Below, piece by piece: positions 33,213 through 42,932 of a DNA stretch of 64,000 nt. Where the stretch lies: positions 1 through 64,000 of the forward strand of contig NZ_AUBZ01000004.1 in NCBI RefSeq assembly GCF_000429505.1, written 5' to 3'. Both the position numbers and the translations under genes were made by a program. The notes under the pieces were generated by a model. The model saw nothing but the letters and a program-made list of their open reading frames with translations, had not been told where the DNA came from and made no database searches. Position 1 is the first letter of the stretch. Each line of letters opens with the position of its first letter. This DNA comes from Aliagarivorans taiwanensis DSM 22990 (GTDB lineage: Bacteria; Pseudomonadota; Gammaproteobacteria; Enterobacterales; Celerinatantimonadaceae).

Positions 33213-36071
33213 ATGGAAAAGACTTACAACCCCAGTGCCATTGAGCAAGCTCTGTATCAAGAGTGGGAACAAAAAGGCTACTTCAAGCCTCACGGTGACA
33301 CCAGCAAAGATGCCTACAGCATCATGATCCCACCGCCAAACGTCACCGGCAGCCTGCATATGGGCCATGCCTTCCAAGACACCATCATGGATACCCTGAT
33401 CCGCTACCAGCGTATGCAAGGCAAGAACACCCTGTGGCAGGTCGGTACCGACCACGCCGGTATCGCCACCCAAATGGTGGTTGAGCGTAAAATCGCTGCT
33501 GAAGAAGGCAAGACCAAGCACGATTACGGCCGCGATGCCTTTATCGACAAGGTCTGGGATTGGAAGGCCGAATCTGGTGGCACCATCACCAAACAGCTGC
33601 GTCGCCTTGGCGCATCAGTTGACTGGGATCGCGAGCGTTTCACCATGGACCCGGGCCTGTCTAAAGCGGTTGAAGAAGTGTTTGTACGCCTGTACGAAGA
33701 CGACCTGATCTACCGCGGCAAGCGCCTAGTGAACTGGGATCCAAAGCTGCACACCGCCATCTCGGATCTGGAAGTAGAGAACAAAGAGCAAAAGGGCCAC
33801 ATGTGGCACCTGCGCTACCCGCTGGCCGATGGCGAAACCACCGCCGAAGGTAAAGACTATCTGGTAGTAGCCACCACCCGTCCAGAAACCATGCTGGGCG
33901 ATACCGGTGTTGCGGTTAACCCAGAGGATCCGCGCTACAACAGCCTGATTGGCAAGTTTATCGAGCTGCCACTGGTTGGCCGCCGCATTCCTATCGTGGG
34001 CGATGAGCACGCCGATATGGAGAAAGGCACCGGCTGTGTGAAGATCACCCCTGCCCACGACTTTAACGACTACGAAGTCGGTAAACGTCACAGCCTGCCG
34101 ATGATCAACATCCTGACCTTGGATGCGATGATCCGCCAAGAGGCCGAAGTATTCACCACCACAGGTGAGCCTTCTGATGCCTACGACACCACCTTGCCTG
34201 AAGAATACCGTGGCCTTGAGCGCTTCGAAGCGCGTAAAGCCATCGTGGCCAAATTCGACGAGTCAGGCCTACTGCAAGAGATTGCCGATCACAACAACAC
34301 CGTGCCTTACGGCGACCGTGGTGGCGTGGTGATTGAGCCGATGCTGACCGACCAATGGTATGTGCGCGCAGCACCGCTGGCTAAAACCGCCACCGAAGCG
34401 GTTGAAAACGGCGAAATCGAATTCGTGCCTAAACAGTACGAGAACATGTACTTCTCGTGGATGCGTGACATTCAAGACTGGTGTATCTCGCGTCAGCTGT
34501 GGTGGGGTCACCGCATTCCGGCATGGTACGACGAAAGCGGCAACGTCTACGTAGGCCGCGACGAAGACGAAGTGCGTGAAAAGCACGGCCTGGGCAGCGT
34601 TACCGTGCTGCGCCGTGACGACGACGTACTGGATACCTGGTTCTCATCTGCGCTATGGACTTTTGCCACCCAAGGCTGGCCAGAACAAACTGACGACCTG
34701 AAAACCTTCCATCCATCGGATGTGCTGGTTACTGGCTTCGACATCATCTTCTTCTGGGTTGCCCGGATGATCATGATGACCATGTACTTCTGTAAAGATG
34801 ACAATGGCAAGCCGCAGGTTCCGTTCAAGACCGTGTATGTCACCGGCCTTATCCGCGATGAGAACGGCGACAAGATGTCGAAGTCCAAGGGTAACGTACT
34901 TGACCCACTGGATATGATCGACGGCATCGACCTGGAAAGCTTAGTCACCAAGCGTTGTGGCAACATGATGCAGCCGCAGCTAGCCAAGAAGATCGAGAAG
35001 AACACCCGTAAGACCTTCGAGAACGGTATCGAAGCCCACGGCACCGACGCCCTGCGTTTCACCCTAGCGGCAATGGCCACCACCGGTCGTGATATCAACT
35101 GGGATATGAACCGCCTGGAAGGTTACCGCAATTTCTGTAACAAGTTGTGGAATGCCAGCCGCTACGTAATGATGAGCTGCGAAGAGCACGACTGCAGCGT
35201 GTCAGACGACATGGAGCTATCACTGGCCGATCGTTGGATTAAGGGTCAGTTCCAGCAAACCGTGAAGGCCTACCGTGAAGCGCTAGACGGCTACCGCTTC
35301 GATATCGCTGCACAAACCCTGTACGAGTTCACCTGGAACCAGTTCTGTGACTGGTACCTAGAGCTGACCAAGCCAGTACTGTTCAAAGGCAGTGAAGCCC
35401 AGCAGCGCGGTACCCGCCACACCTTGATTAACATCTTGGAATCACTGCTGCGTCTGATGCACCCGATCACCCCATACATCACCGAGACCATCTGGCAGCA
35501 AATCGCGCCACTGGCCGGCAAAGGCGGTGACGAACAAACCATCATGCTGCAAGCCATGCCAGAGTTCGACGCTACGCAAGTGGACGAGCAAGCCATGAGC
35601 GATCTGGAATGGCTCAAGCAATTCATCGTAGCAGTGCGTAACATCCGCGGTGAGATGGATATCAGCCCGAACAAGCCGCTGAACGTATTGTTGAAGAACG
35701 CTTCAAGCGAAGACCAGCGTCGCCTGTCTGAGAACCAAGCCTTCCTGGCCTCACTGGCCAAGCTGGAAAGCAGCACCATTCTGGCCGACGGCGACGAAGC
35801 TCCCGCTTCTGCCACCGCCTTGCTAGGCGAGATGGAACTGCTAATTCCAATGGCGGGTCTTATCGACAAAGATGCAGAGCTGGCGCGGATCAACAAGCAG
35901 CTGGAGAAGCTGGAGAAAGATCTGGCTCGCGTGGTAGGCAAACTGGCCAACGAGAAGTTTGTTTCGAAAGCGCCAGAGGCGGTTATTGCCAAAGAGCGCG
36001 CCAAGCAAGAAGAGATGGAAGTGGCCAAGGCCAAGCTGCTTGAGCAGCAAGCCACCATCGCAGCGCTGTAA
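33213..36071 (+). CDS. valS: Valyl-tRNA synthetase
   Basis: 952 residues, full length. Class I synthetase with the HIGH-type motif in [12 protein letters not shown] (about residue 48), the editing CP1 domain containing [13 protein letters not shown], the KMSKSKG loop (about 553-559), and the C-terminal coiled-coil arm (about 885-950, rich in Leu/Glu/Lys) that is special to ValRS. It charges tRNA-Val and clears mischarged threonine. It is probably transcribed with holC; a strong terminator follows. Nothing abnormal is seen. Confidence 0.98.
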   Translation: MEKTYNPSAIEQALYQEWEQKGYFKPHGDTSKDAYSIMIPPPNVTGSLHMGHAFQDTIMDTLIRYQRMQGKNTLWQVGTDHAGIATQMVVERKIAAEEGKTKHDYGRDAFIDKVWDWKAESGGTITKQLRRLGASVDWDRERFTMDPGLSKAVEEVFVRLYEDDLIYRGKRLVNWDPKLHTAISDLEVENKEQKGHMWHLRYPLADGETTAEGKDYLVVATTRPETMLGDTGVAVNPEDPRYNSLIGKFIELPLVGRRIPIVGDEHADMEKGTGCVKITPAHDFNDYEVGKRHSLPMINILTLDAMIRQEAEVFTTTGEPSDAYDTTLPEEYRGLERFEARKAIVAKFDESGLLQEIADHNNTVPYGDRGGVVIEPMLTDQWYVRAAPLAKTATEAVENGEIEFVPKQYENMYFSWMRDIQDWCISRQLWWGHRIPAWYDESGNVYVGRDEDEVREKHGLGSVTVLRRDDDVLDTWFSSALWTFATQGWPEQTDDLKTFHPSDVLVTGFDIIFFWVARMIMMTMYFCKDDNGKPQVPFKTVYVTGLIRDENGDKMSKSKGNVLDPLDMIDGIDLESLVTKRCGNMMQPQLAKKIEKNTRKTFENGIEAHGTDALRFTLAAMATTGRDINWDMNRLEGYRNFCNKLWNASRYVMMSCEEHDCSVSDDMELSLADRWIKGQFQQTVKAYREALDGYRFDIAAQTLYEFTWNQFCDWYLELTKPVLFKGSEAQQRGTRHTLINILESLLRLMHPITPYITETIWQQIAPLAGKGGDEQTIMLQAMPEFDATQVDEQAMSDLEWLKQFIVAVRNIRGEMDISPNKPLNVLLKNASSEDQRRLSENQAFLASLAKLESSTILADGDEAPASATALLGEMELLIPMAGLIDKDAELARINKQLEKLEKDLARVVGKLANEKFVSKAPEAVIAKERAKQEEMEVAKAKLLEQQATIAAL

Positions 36072-36098
36072 ACCCAAACAGCGAAAGTAAACACTTAC

Positions 36099-36128
36099 CA
36101 AGCCACGGCAATCGCCGTGGCTTTTTTC
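36099..36128 (+). terminator. Terminator of valS
   Basis: AAGCCACGGC, AATC loop, GCCGTGGCTT, then a T run. Confidence 0.92.
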
Positions 36129-36197
36129 TGCCCTCAATGCCTCTCACTGACACAAAAGCTTAAGCAGATGTTTTCCAGCGCTTTTTGTGATCGTTGC

Positions 36198-36203
36198 TAT
36201 ACT
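36198..36203 (+). promoter_or_regulatory. Candidate -10 box of the OmpA-like gene
   Basis: TATACT, 57 bases before the start codon; no good -35 box can be fixed at the right distance. This is the only -10-like sequence in the short gap. Confidence 0.35.
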
Positions 36204-36259
36204 TTTTCGGAAAGTACAAAAAACATTTCGATCTTAATCAATCTACAAAAGGACTTGTT

Positions 36260-37264
36260 ATGAAAGCCTTATTCCAAACGGCAATTCCTGTTGCGTTTGC
36301 CGGCCTGCTTTTGAGCGCCCCCTCTTTCGCCAGCGACACCAGCTACCCCTATCTCGGCGGCAAGCTCGGTTACAGCAAATTCAACGACCCTTGTGGCGAT
36401 ATGTATGACAGCTGTGATGACGATGACCTCGGTATGGGTGTCTACGGCGGTTACCGCTTCAACGACTGGTTTGGTCTGGAAGGCTCTTACCTGTACAGCG
36501 GCGAAGCCACCACCAATGGCTCAATCGACACCGACTACAACCTGTTTGAGATAAGCCCCATGCTCTACGCTCAATTTGCCGAGCGCTGGCAGGGCTTTGC
36601 TAAAGTTGGCCCAGCCTACTGGGATGGCGAAACCTCGGGCGCTGGCAGCAAGGTCAGTGACGATGGCTGGACCTGGACCGCTGGCCTGGGCGTTATCTAC
36701 TCACTGGCCCGCAATTGGGACTTACGCCTTGAGTATCAGTACTACGACGATCTCGGCGATGGCGACGAGCTGATCGATACCGATCTGCACTTCACCAGCC
36801 TTGGCCTTAACTATAAGTTTGGTGTGGCCGCCGCTCCGGTGCCAACCCCAGCTCCAGAGCCAGAGCAGATGCCAGAACCTGCGCCAGAGCCAGAGCCAGA
36901 GCAAATGCCAGAACCGGTTATGATCGAAAGTGTTAGTGCCCGCGTTGAGTTTGCCTTCGATAGTAGCGAGCTTACTCAGGCCGATAAGCTAGACGGCATT
37001 ATTGCCCATATGAAGCAGTACCCAGATACCAGTGTACTAATTTCTGGCTTTACCGACAGCGTGGGTAGCGATGATTACAACCAAGCGCTATCAGAGCGTC
37101 GTTCAGAGTCGGTTGCCAGCTACCTGGAAACTCAAGATATCACCCGTGAGCGGATGATCATCGAAGAGTTTGGTGAGGATCACCCAGAGTTCTCCAATGA
37201 GACTGCAGAAGGCCGTGCCCATAACCGTCGAGTGCTGCTGTATATCCAAGCTTTCGAGCAATAA
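36260..37264 (+). CDS. OmpA-family outer-membrane protein
   Basis: 334 residues from the ATG at 36260 (AAAGGA seven bases upstream); a frame opening at 36194 has no site. The signal peptide MKALFQTAIPVAFAGLLLSAPSFA is followed by an eight-strand barrel (about 25-190) and a Pro/Glu hinge made of two copies of an APEPEQMPEP unit (about 195-220). The OmpA peptidoglycan-binding domain follows, with FAFDSSELTQADK, ISGFTDSVGSDDYNQALSERR and AHNRRV, including the Asp and Arg that bind diaminopimelate. The first extracellular loop has an unusual acidic stretch with two Cys (DPCGDMYDSCDDDD), which may form a disulphide or bind a cation. Confidence 0.93.
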   Translation: MKALFQTAIPVAFAGLLLSAPSFASDTSYPYLGGKLGYSKFNDPCGDMYDSCDDDDLGMGVYGGYRFNDWFGLEGSYLYSGEATTNGSIDTDYNLFEISPMLYAQFAERWQGFAKVGPAYWDGETSGAGSKVSDDGWTWTAGLGVIYSLARNWDLRLEYQYYDDLGDGDELIDTDLHFTSLGLNYKFGVAAAPVPTPAPEPEQMPEPAPEPEPEQMPEPVMIESVSARVEFAFDSSELTQADKLDGIIAHMKQYPDTSVLISGFTDSVGSDDYNQALSERRSESVASYLETQDITRERMIIEEFGEDHPEFSNETAEGRAHNRRVLLYIQAFEQ

Positions 37265-37284
37265 GCGTTAAACCGCGATAGCAA

Positions 37285-37316
37285 AACAAGCGCCTGCCTG
37301 GCGCTTGTTTCGTTTC
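37285..37316 (+). terminator. Terminator of the OmpA-like gene
   Basis: AACAAGCGCC, TGCCT loop, GGCGCTTGTT, then TCGTTT. Confidence 0.88.
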
Positions 37317-37474
37317 AGTTGAACGGTAGCCCTGCCAAACCAAAGTTAACAGGCTGATCTTAAGCCATATTTTCCTCCACGATCACACCTATTCCGCCGC
37401 CTCTCTGCTAACGTCTAGAATACGCTTGAGCTTTGCTCACCAAAGCGCGAGCCGTCGCAATCAAGGAACAGGTT

Positions 37475-38137
37475 ATGAGAAAACGGATAGACGCCGCCCA
37501 GCTTCGCCAGCTGCTGAGCGACAACATGCGCATCATGATCGGCGGCTTTATGGCCAACGGCGCGCCTGAAGGGCTAATCGATCAGGTCCTTGCCGCAGGT
37601 ACTAAAAACATCACCCTGATATCCACCGACACAGGAACACCGGAAAAAGGCTCGGGACGATTGATCCATGCCAAACGGATTGCCAAGTTATACGCCTCAC
37701 ACATCGGCACCAACCCGGAAACCGGCGCGCAAATGAACCGCGGCGAGCTCGAGGTAGAGCTGGTTCCCCAAGGCACCTTGGCCGAGCGCATCCGTAGTGC
37801 TGGTGCCGGCTTAGGCGGAGTTCTCAGCCCGACCGGTTTGGGCACACCCATCGCTGAAGGCAAGCGTATTATTCAAGTCGAGGGCCAGGATTACATCTTA
37901 GAGCCGCCACTGCGGGCTGACTTAGCCCTTATCCGTGGCTCAGTGGTCGATACTAAGGGCAATGTGCTCTACAAAGGCACCACCCAAAACTTCAATCCTT
38001 TGATGGCAACAGCGGCTAAAACTGTGGTGGTAGAGGCCGAGCAGATCGTCGAAGCAGGCGAGCTACTGCCGGAGCATATCCACACCCCCGGCATCTACGT
38101 TGATTACATCTACCAAAGAGAGCAAGCCGATGCGTGA
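37475..38137 (+). CDS. atoD: Acetate/acetoacetate CoA-transferase, alpha subunit
   Basis: 220 residues from the ATG at 37475 (AAGGA upstream). It matches E. coli AtoD along its length: MIGGFMANGAPEGLIDQVL, ASHIGTNPETGAQMNRGELEVELVPQGT, GAGLGGVLSPTGLGTPIAEG, PLRADLALIRG. With the beta subunit it moves CoA between short-chain acids, for example from acetyl-CoA to acetoacetate or butyrate. The beta gene overlaps its end by eight bases, so the two are made together. No thiolase or regulator (AtoB, AtoSC) is next to it, so the natural acid is open. Confidence 0.93.
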   Translation: MRKRIDAAQLRQLLSDNMRIMIGGFMANGAPEGLIDQVLAAGTKNITLISTDTGTPEKGSGRLIHAKRIAKLYASHIGTNPETGAQMNRGELEVELVPQGTLAERIRSAGAGLGGVLSPTGLGTPIAEGKRIIQVEGQDYILEPPLRADLALIRGSVVDTKGNVLYKGTTQNFNPLMATAAKTVVVEAEQIVEAGELLPEHIHTPGIYVDYIYQREQADA

Positions 38138-38810
38138 GCTAAGCAAACAACAAGTGCGCCGGATGATTGCCTGGCGGGTGGCACAGGAGCTTCACGATGG
38201 CGATGTGGTCAATCTTGGGATTGGCCTGCCCTCGTTGGTGGCCAATGAAACCGCTAAAAACATGGAGATCCTGCTTCAGTCGGAGAACGGCCTGTTGGGG
38301 ATGGATGGCTTGGCCGATAGCGAACATCACGACCCTAACCTGGTTAACGCCGGCGGTCAGCCGATCACCGCGGCCATCGGCGCCTGTAGCTTTAATAGCG
38401 CCGACTCCTTTGCCATCATCCGTGGCGGCCATGTCGACGTCAGCGTGCTCGGCGCCCTGCAAGTCGACGAACTGGGCAACCTGGCCAACTGGATCATTCC
38501 CGGAAAAATGGTTCCCGGCATGGGCGGAGCGATGGACCTGGTGGTGGGCGCCCAGCGGGTGATCGTCGCTATGGAGCACACTAACAAAGGTCGCCCCAAG
38601 CTACTAACTCGCTGCGATCTGCCGCTCACCGCCGCCAAGCAGGTCAATCTTGTGGTTACCGAGCTTGGGGTGATTGAGATATCTGGCCAAGGCATGTTGC
38701 TGCGTGAGCTCGCCCCGGGCATCGACCTGGAAACGATTCAAGCGCACACCGAGGCCAAGCTGCATCTGGCTGACACGCTCAAAACCATGCCAATACCCAA
38801 TGACCTCTAA
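38130..38810 (+). CDS. atoA: Acetate/acetoacetate CoA-transferase, beta subunit
   Basis: 226 residues from the ATG at 38130, with AAAGAGAG upstream. It matches AtoA: IAWRVAQELHDGDVVNLGIGLPSLVAN, then LQSENGLLGMDG with the catalytic Glu that forms the CoA thioester, VNAGGQPITAAIG, FAIIRGGHVDVSVLGALQVD and NWIIPGKMVPGMGGAMDLV. It forms an alpha2beta2 enzyme with the preceding protein. All active-site residues that I can place are present. Confidence 0.94.
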   Translation: MRELSKQQVRRMIAWRVAQELHDGDVVNLGIGLPSLVANETAKNMEILLQSENGLLGMDGLADSEHHDPNLVNAGGQPITAAIGACSFNSADSFAIIRGGHVDVSVLGALQVDELGNLANWIIPGKMVPGMGGAMDLVVGAQRVIVAMEHTNKGRPKLLTRCDLPLTAAKQVNLVVTELGVIEISGQGMLLRELAPGIDLETIQAHTEAKLHLADTLKTMPIPNDL

Positions 38811-38893
38811 GACCTGTTGCGCTAACAGGGCTTGAAAAGCGCGATAAATTACGGACAATTCTCGCTAATTTCATCATTGGGAATCGTCAAATC

Positions 38894-39595
38894 GTGAACA
38901 AAAGCCTTGTTACCAATCTGCTTGCAGCCTTGCTCGTGCTTGCAGGCCACTTTGCCCACACCCCACTGGTTATGACCATGGGGGTGTTTGCCCTGTCCGG
39001 CGCAATGACCAACTGGCTAGCGGTACATATGTTGTTTGAAAAGGTCCCCGGCCTCTACGGCTCTGGCGTTATCCCGGCCCGCTTCCAAGAGTTTAAGGCG
39101 GGTATCAAGCAGCTGATGATGGAGCAGTTCTTCACCCCGGAGAATATCGACCGCTTCCTCAGCGATGCCAGCGGTCAGGCCGCCCATATCGATGTTCGCC
39201 CAGTGATTGAACAGACCGACTTTAGCCCAGCCTTCGGCGCGCTGACCGCTGCCGTGGAGCAATCCTCATTTGGCGGTATGCTCGCCATGGTGGGCGGCAG
39301 CCAAGCACTGGCACCACTCGAACAACCGTTTACCGAAAAGCTTAAGTTGGCGATCATCGAGATTGGCGAGGGTGAGCAGTTCAATGAGTTGCTGCGCGAA
39401 CAACTGGAAAGCCCGGATATGCTAAACGATATGCAGCACAAGGTGGCGCAAATCATCGACCAACGCTTGGCCGAACTAAGCCCACAACTGGTGAAAGAGA
39501 TCATCCAGACCATGATCCGCCGCCATCTCGGTTGGTTGGTCGTATGGGGCGGCGTTTTTGGCGCACTGTTTGGCGTGCTCTACAGCCTCATCTAA
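38894..39595 (+). CDS. DUF445 family membrane protein
   Basis: 233 residues, GTG start. An N-terminal membrane segment pair (about 5-40) contains GAMTNWLAVHMLFEKVPGLYGSGVIP, the hallmark of DUF445 (YheB/YjiN group); a long amphipathic helical middle follows, then a C-terminal hydrophobic segment (about 210-231). The function of the family is not established; it has been linked to cell-envelope or spore-coat structure in other bacteria. It is a lone gene here, about 80 bases after atoA, possibly co-transcribed. Confidence 0.88.
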   Translation: MNKSLVTNLLAALLVLAGHFAHTPLVMTMGVFALSGAMTNWLAVHMLFEKVPGLYGSGVIPARFQEFKAGIKQLMMEQFFTPENIDRFLSDASGQAAHIDVRPVIEQTDFSPAFGALTAAVEQSSFGGMLAMVGGSQALAPLEQPFTEKLKLAIIEIGEGEQFNELLREQLESPDMLNDMQHKVAQIIDQRLAELSPQLVKEIIQTMIRRHLGWLVVWGGVFGALFGVLYSLI

Positions 39596-39652
39596 ACTTA
39601 ACTTACCCGCGGTTCAGGGACGAGCTGTTGTAACAAAAGGAAGTGAGGATAG

Positions 39653-40366
39653 ATGTGCGGTCGCTTAAACGTTATCGATGATAGTGCAGTAAAGGATTTG
39701 TGTGAGTTTCTCCAGATCCCCTTGTTTCCCCTGCTCCCCAAGGTGTCCGTTGACCCCTTCCCCTGCGACCCCTTACTGATCGTACGCCAAGACGCGCAGA
39801 TGGAGTGTCTGTCTGCGCAGTGGTGGCTGCTGCAGGAGCCCGACCTATTCGGCTTTCGCCCAAGCAAGTTCACCAGCTTTAATAGCCGTTATGACAAGCT
39901 ATTGCAGCTAGGCAGCGCCAGCTATCAGGCCTTTCGCACCAACCGCTGCATCATTCCCGTCCATGGTTTTGGAGAGAGCAACGCCGGCGAGCAGGGCAAA
40001 CGTTTCTTTAATCTGTACCCGAGTGATGGTCGGCCGCTGTTGTTAGGTGGGCTATACCGCCGCTGGCAGCACCCGCAAACGCGCGAGCGAGTCTACTCAT
40101 GTTCGGTGATTACCCTTCCCCCTCATCCCGAGTTGGCAAGCTGTCATGAGAAATCGATGCCGCTATTGCTGGAGTGGAATAAACAGCAACTTGAGCATTG
40201 GCTCAAACCGGAGCCACTAAACCAGCAGCTCACCGACTTATTCCTGCGGCCGCGTATTCCCCAAGGCTTGCGGGTGGAAGAAGTCAGTCAGGCAAATTTT
40301 TCTCAGCAAGAGATGCTGACAGAGCGTTTAATTAGCGCGAGCGCCATTGAAGGGAGTGGGAATTAA
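39653..40366 (+). CDS. SRAP/HMCES-type abasic-site DNA-protein crosslinking protein
   Basis: 237 residues of the SOS-response-associated peptidase family (E. coli YedK). Cys2 follows the initiator Met (MCGRL) and becomes the N-terminal residue that forms a thiazolidine link with abasic sites in single-stranded DNA, protecting them. Other conserved parts are FNSRYDKL (Asn and Arg), RCIIPVHGFGE (the Glu/Trp-like position), and PPHPELASCHEKSMPLLL with the active-site His. The protein keeps the Cys, Asn, Glu and His required. The ATG is fixed by the need for Cys at position 2. Confidence 0.94.
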   Translation: MCGRLNVIDDSAVKDLCEFLQIPLFPLLPKVSVDPFPCDPLLIVRQDAQMECLSAQWWLLQEPDLFGFRPSKFTSFNSRYDKLLQLGSASYQAFRTNRCIIPVHGFGESNAGEQGKRFFNLYPSDGRPLLLGGLYRRWQHPQTRERVYSCSVITLPPHPELASCHEKSMPLLLEWNKQQLEHWLKPEPLNQQLTDLFLRPRIPQGLRVEEVSQANFSQQEMLTERLISASAIEGSGN

Positions 40367-40398
40367 GCGACAGGCGATTTTAGCGGGAGCCAGAAAGC

Positions 40399-40423
40399 AA
40401 AAAGGCCGCGATAGCGGCCTTTC
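40399..40423. terminator. Bidirectional terminator between the SRAP and cold-shock genes
   Basis: AAAGGCCGC, GATA-type loop, GCGGCCTTT, with A on the left and T on the right, so it can stop both converging genes. Confidence 0.88.
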
Positions 40424-40440
40424 TCATATTCAGCTGGTAC

Positions 40441-40650
40441 TTACAGTACTTCGATATCGCTGGCTTGAGGGCCTTTGGCGCCTTGGCTAACGGTGAACTG
40501 TACTTTTTGGCCTTCGACCAAGGTTTTGAAGCCGTTGCCTTTGATTGCACTGAAGTGAGCGAATACATCGCTGCCGCCGTCTTGTGCAATAAATCCAAAG
40601 CCCTTGCTCTCGTTAAACCATTTAACGGTACCAGTCTTAATATCAGACAT
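40441..40650 (-). CDS. CspA-family cold-shock protein
   Basis: 69 residues from the ATG at 40650 ([21 protein letters not shown]). This is a single cold-shock domain with RNP1 (KGFGFI) and RNP2 (VFAHFSAI); the aromatic residues that stack on RNA are kept. It acts as an RNA chaperone. A start four codons upstream gives a METV extension without a site. The gene is monocistronic, with about 240 bases upstream that could hold a cold-shock leader; I see no certain cold-box. Confidence 0.95.
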   Translation of the reverse strand: MSDIKTGTVKWFNESKGFGFIAQDGGSDVFAHFSAIKGNGFKTLVEGQKVQFTVSQGAKGPQASDIEVL

Positions 40651-40836
40651 AACTGTTTCCAAATATATAGTGTTAATGTTGGCCTTAAAGGCCGTGTATC
40701 TCGAATTCGGTGAGTAACTTATAGGGCAGGACGAAGACTACGTAGCATCGTTTGTAACTAAAAGAGATACTCATGTATCAAGAAATCAAATTATATAGCT
40801 GGACAAATTAAAGGCAATCAGATTGTGCACAAAATA

Positions 40837-40863
40837 CAAAAAAGGGGGCTTGCGCCCCCTTCG
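40837..40863 (-). terminator. Terminator of the sugar-binding protein gene
   Basis: On the minus strand AAGGGGGCG, CAAG-type loop, CCCCCTT, then TTTT. It lies about 22 bases after the stop codon. Confidence 0.92.
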
Positions 40864-40884
40864 AATTACGAGTGTTAAGGTTTC

Positions 40885-42141
40885 TTAGCGGCGAGTACGA
40901 CGCTGGATAGCTTTCTCAGCTTTAGCCAGTTCTTCGTCGATGTCGGCGTCACGCTCCAGTACCGCTTCTAGCGCATCGTTAATGATTTGCTCAGCGATTG
41001 GGTCGTTGCGGTGTACAGCCAGACCTGCGATGTTGTCAGCAGACTCTTTGTAGATTTGACGTGCTTTCTGACCGCCCAGGTAAGCAACAGGCTGGTTCAC
41101 GAAGTCATCTTCTTGTGCTTCAACCAGTGCTGGGAAGGCATCCAGGTCGCGGAACGCAGCGATTTGCATCTCTTCGTTCAGAGCCATGAACTTGATGAAT
41201 TCCCAAGCTTCTGCTTTCTTGTCAGAGTCAGATGGGATTGCGTAGAACGAACCACCCCAGCTAGCGAAAGAACCGCCAGGTAGTTGTGATGCACGCCATA
41301 CGCCGTCAGACTCAGGAGCAATCCAGGTTGCCAAGTGGCCACCCAACCAGCCGCCCATCATTTCAGTAGCGATGGTGCCGCGACGCAGACCTTCTGTCCA
41401 CTCAGAGCTCCATGCACCTACTTGCGCATCAACACCCAGTTCACGAGTTTTCTTCGCTAGGCGGAAGGCTTCTTTAAAGCGGTCGTTGTTAACGGTTACG
41501 TTGCCTTCTTTGTCGAAGTAGATACCTTCACCGTCTTTTAGACCGGTACGGATTAGAATACCAGCAACGGCAGTCGCGTTGGTCACCATGTAGTTACCAG
41601 TCGCTTCTTTCACTTTCGCACCAGCTTCCAGGAACGAATCCCAAGAACGGGTCAGGTCGTCAGCAGATACGCCAGCAGTGTCCATGATGTCCTTACGGTA
41701 GAACATTGAACCTGGGCCGATATCCGCAGGGAATGCCATCAGACCACCGTCAGGGCTTTGACCCAAAGCAACTGAGAAGCCAATCATCTTGTCTTCGTAC
41801 TGGCCAGAGTTGTATGGCGCCTTACGCAGATCTTCCAGACCACCAGACTGAGCAAAACGACCAATGAAGCCTACTTCAATCGCCATTACGTCAGGCAGGT
41901 TAGCGCCGGTAGATAGTGCGGTGGTCATTGCGTTGTGGTGATCCATAAACGCCAGTGAAACCAGCTCGATCTCTACATTCGGGTTAATTTCCTTATATAG
42001 AGGAATCGCTGATTGAACAGCCAAGTCAAAGCTTGGGAAAGAAGCAACTTTTAGGGTTACTGTTTCCGCGGCAGCGCTTCCTGCGCCTAGCGCAAGGCTT
42101 GCTGCAACAGCAATTGAACCGAGCTTAGTTTTAATAGTCAT
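40885..42141 (-). CDS. ABC sugar-binding protein (CUT1), probably for xylo-oligosaccharides
   Basis: 418 residues from the ATG at 42141 with AAGGAGA upstream; the longer frame to 42285 is not supported. The signal peptide MTIKTKLGSIAVAASLALGAGSAAA leads into a family 1 solute-binding protein: TVTLKVASFPSFDLAV, PLYKEINPNVEIELVSL, ALSTGANLPDVMAIEVGF and a GGWLGGHLATW hinge region. It captures the oligosaccharide in the periplasm for the two permeases encoded upstream. Unusually for a CUT1 operon, it is the last gene, about 790 bases after the permeases, with its own promoter and operator. Codon use suggests strong expression. The substrate is inferred from the GH52 gene in the same regulon. Confidence 0.88.
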   Translation of the reverse strand: MTIKTKLGSIAVAASLALGAGSAAAETVTLKVASFPSFDLAVQSAIPLYKEINPNVEIELVSLAFMDHHNAMTTALSTGANLPDVMAIEVGFIGRFAQSGGLEDLRKAPYNSGQYEDKMIGFSVALGQSPDGGLMAFPADIGPGSMFYRKDIMDTAGVSADDLTRSWDSFLEAGAKVKEATGNYMVTNATAVAGILIRTGLKDGEGIYFDKEGNVTVNNDRFKEAFRLAKKTRELGVDAQVGAWSSEWTEGLRRGTIATEMMGGWLGGHLATWIAPESDGVWRASQLPGGSFASWGGSFYAIPSDSDKKAEAWEFIKFMALNEEMQIAAFRDLDAFPALVEAQEDDFVNQPVAYLGGQKARQIYKESADNIAGLAVHRNDPIAEQIINDALEAVLERDADIDEELAKAEKAIQRRTRR

Positions 42142-42872
42142 CCTAGTCTCCTTAGTGCTTGAGTTTTTTATCTCAATTTCGCGTTTGAATACGCTTTCAT
42201 TTTTTAGAGCGTCGTTCCTTGCGTGGGTTGCCCCATCCCTGTTAATCGCGAGTCGTTTATGCTTTGGAAGCCATTCGGGACACATCGAGTCCAGAGAGCG
42301 GTAAATGAGTCATGTCCTTTCCAAACTTGCCCTTGGAGAAGAAACAACAGGATTTTCCTGTCGACCCACTTGCTGCCGCGAGGCCACATTGCGTTGTTTT
42401 TATGTGGCCCAATTCGATTAGCGTGTAAGCGCTTTCGTGTAGTCAATGTAGCCAAGTGCCATGAGCGGTTCAAACACCTATGGTTTAAGATTTGAAGGCT
42501 GTCATAAAAAAAAAATCGACGAAGTGTTTTATCAAATCGCGAACTAAATAACGTAACAATGGCCTGCCCTATTTGATAAAAGCGGTTTGCTCACGATCGC
42601 AAATAATCAAGCTGACGCCTTATATATCAAGCTTTTAGACGATAGCGCCTAGTCACACACAACACCTGAACATCCTCTAGCAATCCGCCACAATATGAGA
42701 AAACTCTCATTAGTCAGGAAAGCGAATCAGGCTGGATTTCAGGAATTGATGCCACTGCGTTTTCATCCGGTTGCATGGAAAATGTGCGAGTTAACCATTT
42801 CCCCCTTGCAGGGCCCTCTCCTAGTGCAATCATGCAATTCGCCCAAAGCCACTAACTGCTTGCGCTAAGGAC
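42142..42872. other. Long regulatory gap between permease and binding-protein genes
   Basis: About 730 bases with no gene that I can support. It holds the operator/promoter at 42424-42437 and a leader of about 270 bases before the binding-protein gene; the remainder shows no feature I can name. Confidence 0.5.
42424..42437 (-). promoter_or_regulatory. LacI-family-type operator 1 (binding-protein gene)
   Basis: TGTAAGCGCTTTCG with the AAGCGCTT palindromic core. On the minus strand it lies between a TTGACT -35 and a GCTAAT -10 with 18-base spacing, a placement that would let a repressor block the promoter. The same sequence recurs at 45971 and 48559. Confidence 0.8.
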
Positions 42873-42900
42873 AAAAAAAGCCAGCTGAAACAGCTGGCTT
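42873..42900 (-). terminator. Terminator after the permease genes
   Basis: On the minus strand AAGCCAGCTG, TTT loop, CAGCTGGCTT, then TTTTT. It closes the ATPase-permease unit and shows that the binding-protein gene is transcribed separately. Confidence 0.92.
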
Positions 42901-42932
42901 AACGTTACAAAGGAGTAGGACAAAAGGTGTGA

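Noticed and set aside
35291-36094. 267-codon minus-strand open frame inside valS
   Set aside because: Ser-rich shadow of the valS 3' part without ribosome site or recognisable motif.
42204-42473. 89-codon open frame and N-terminal extension upstream of the binding protein
   Set aside because: It crosses the promoter/operator; the signal peptide and AAGGAGA site fix the real start of the binding protein at 42141.
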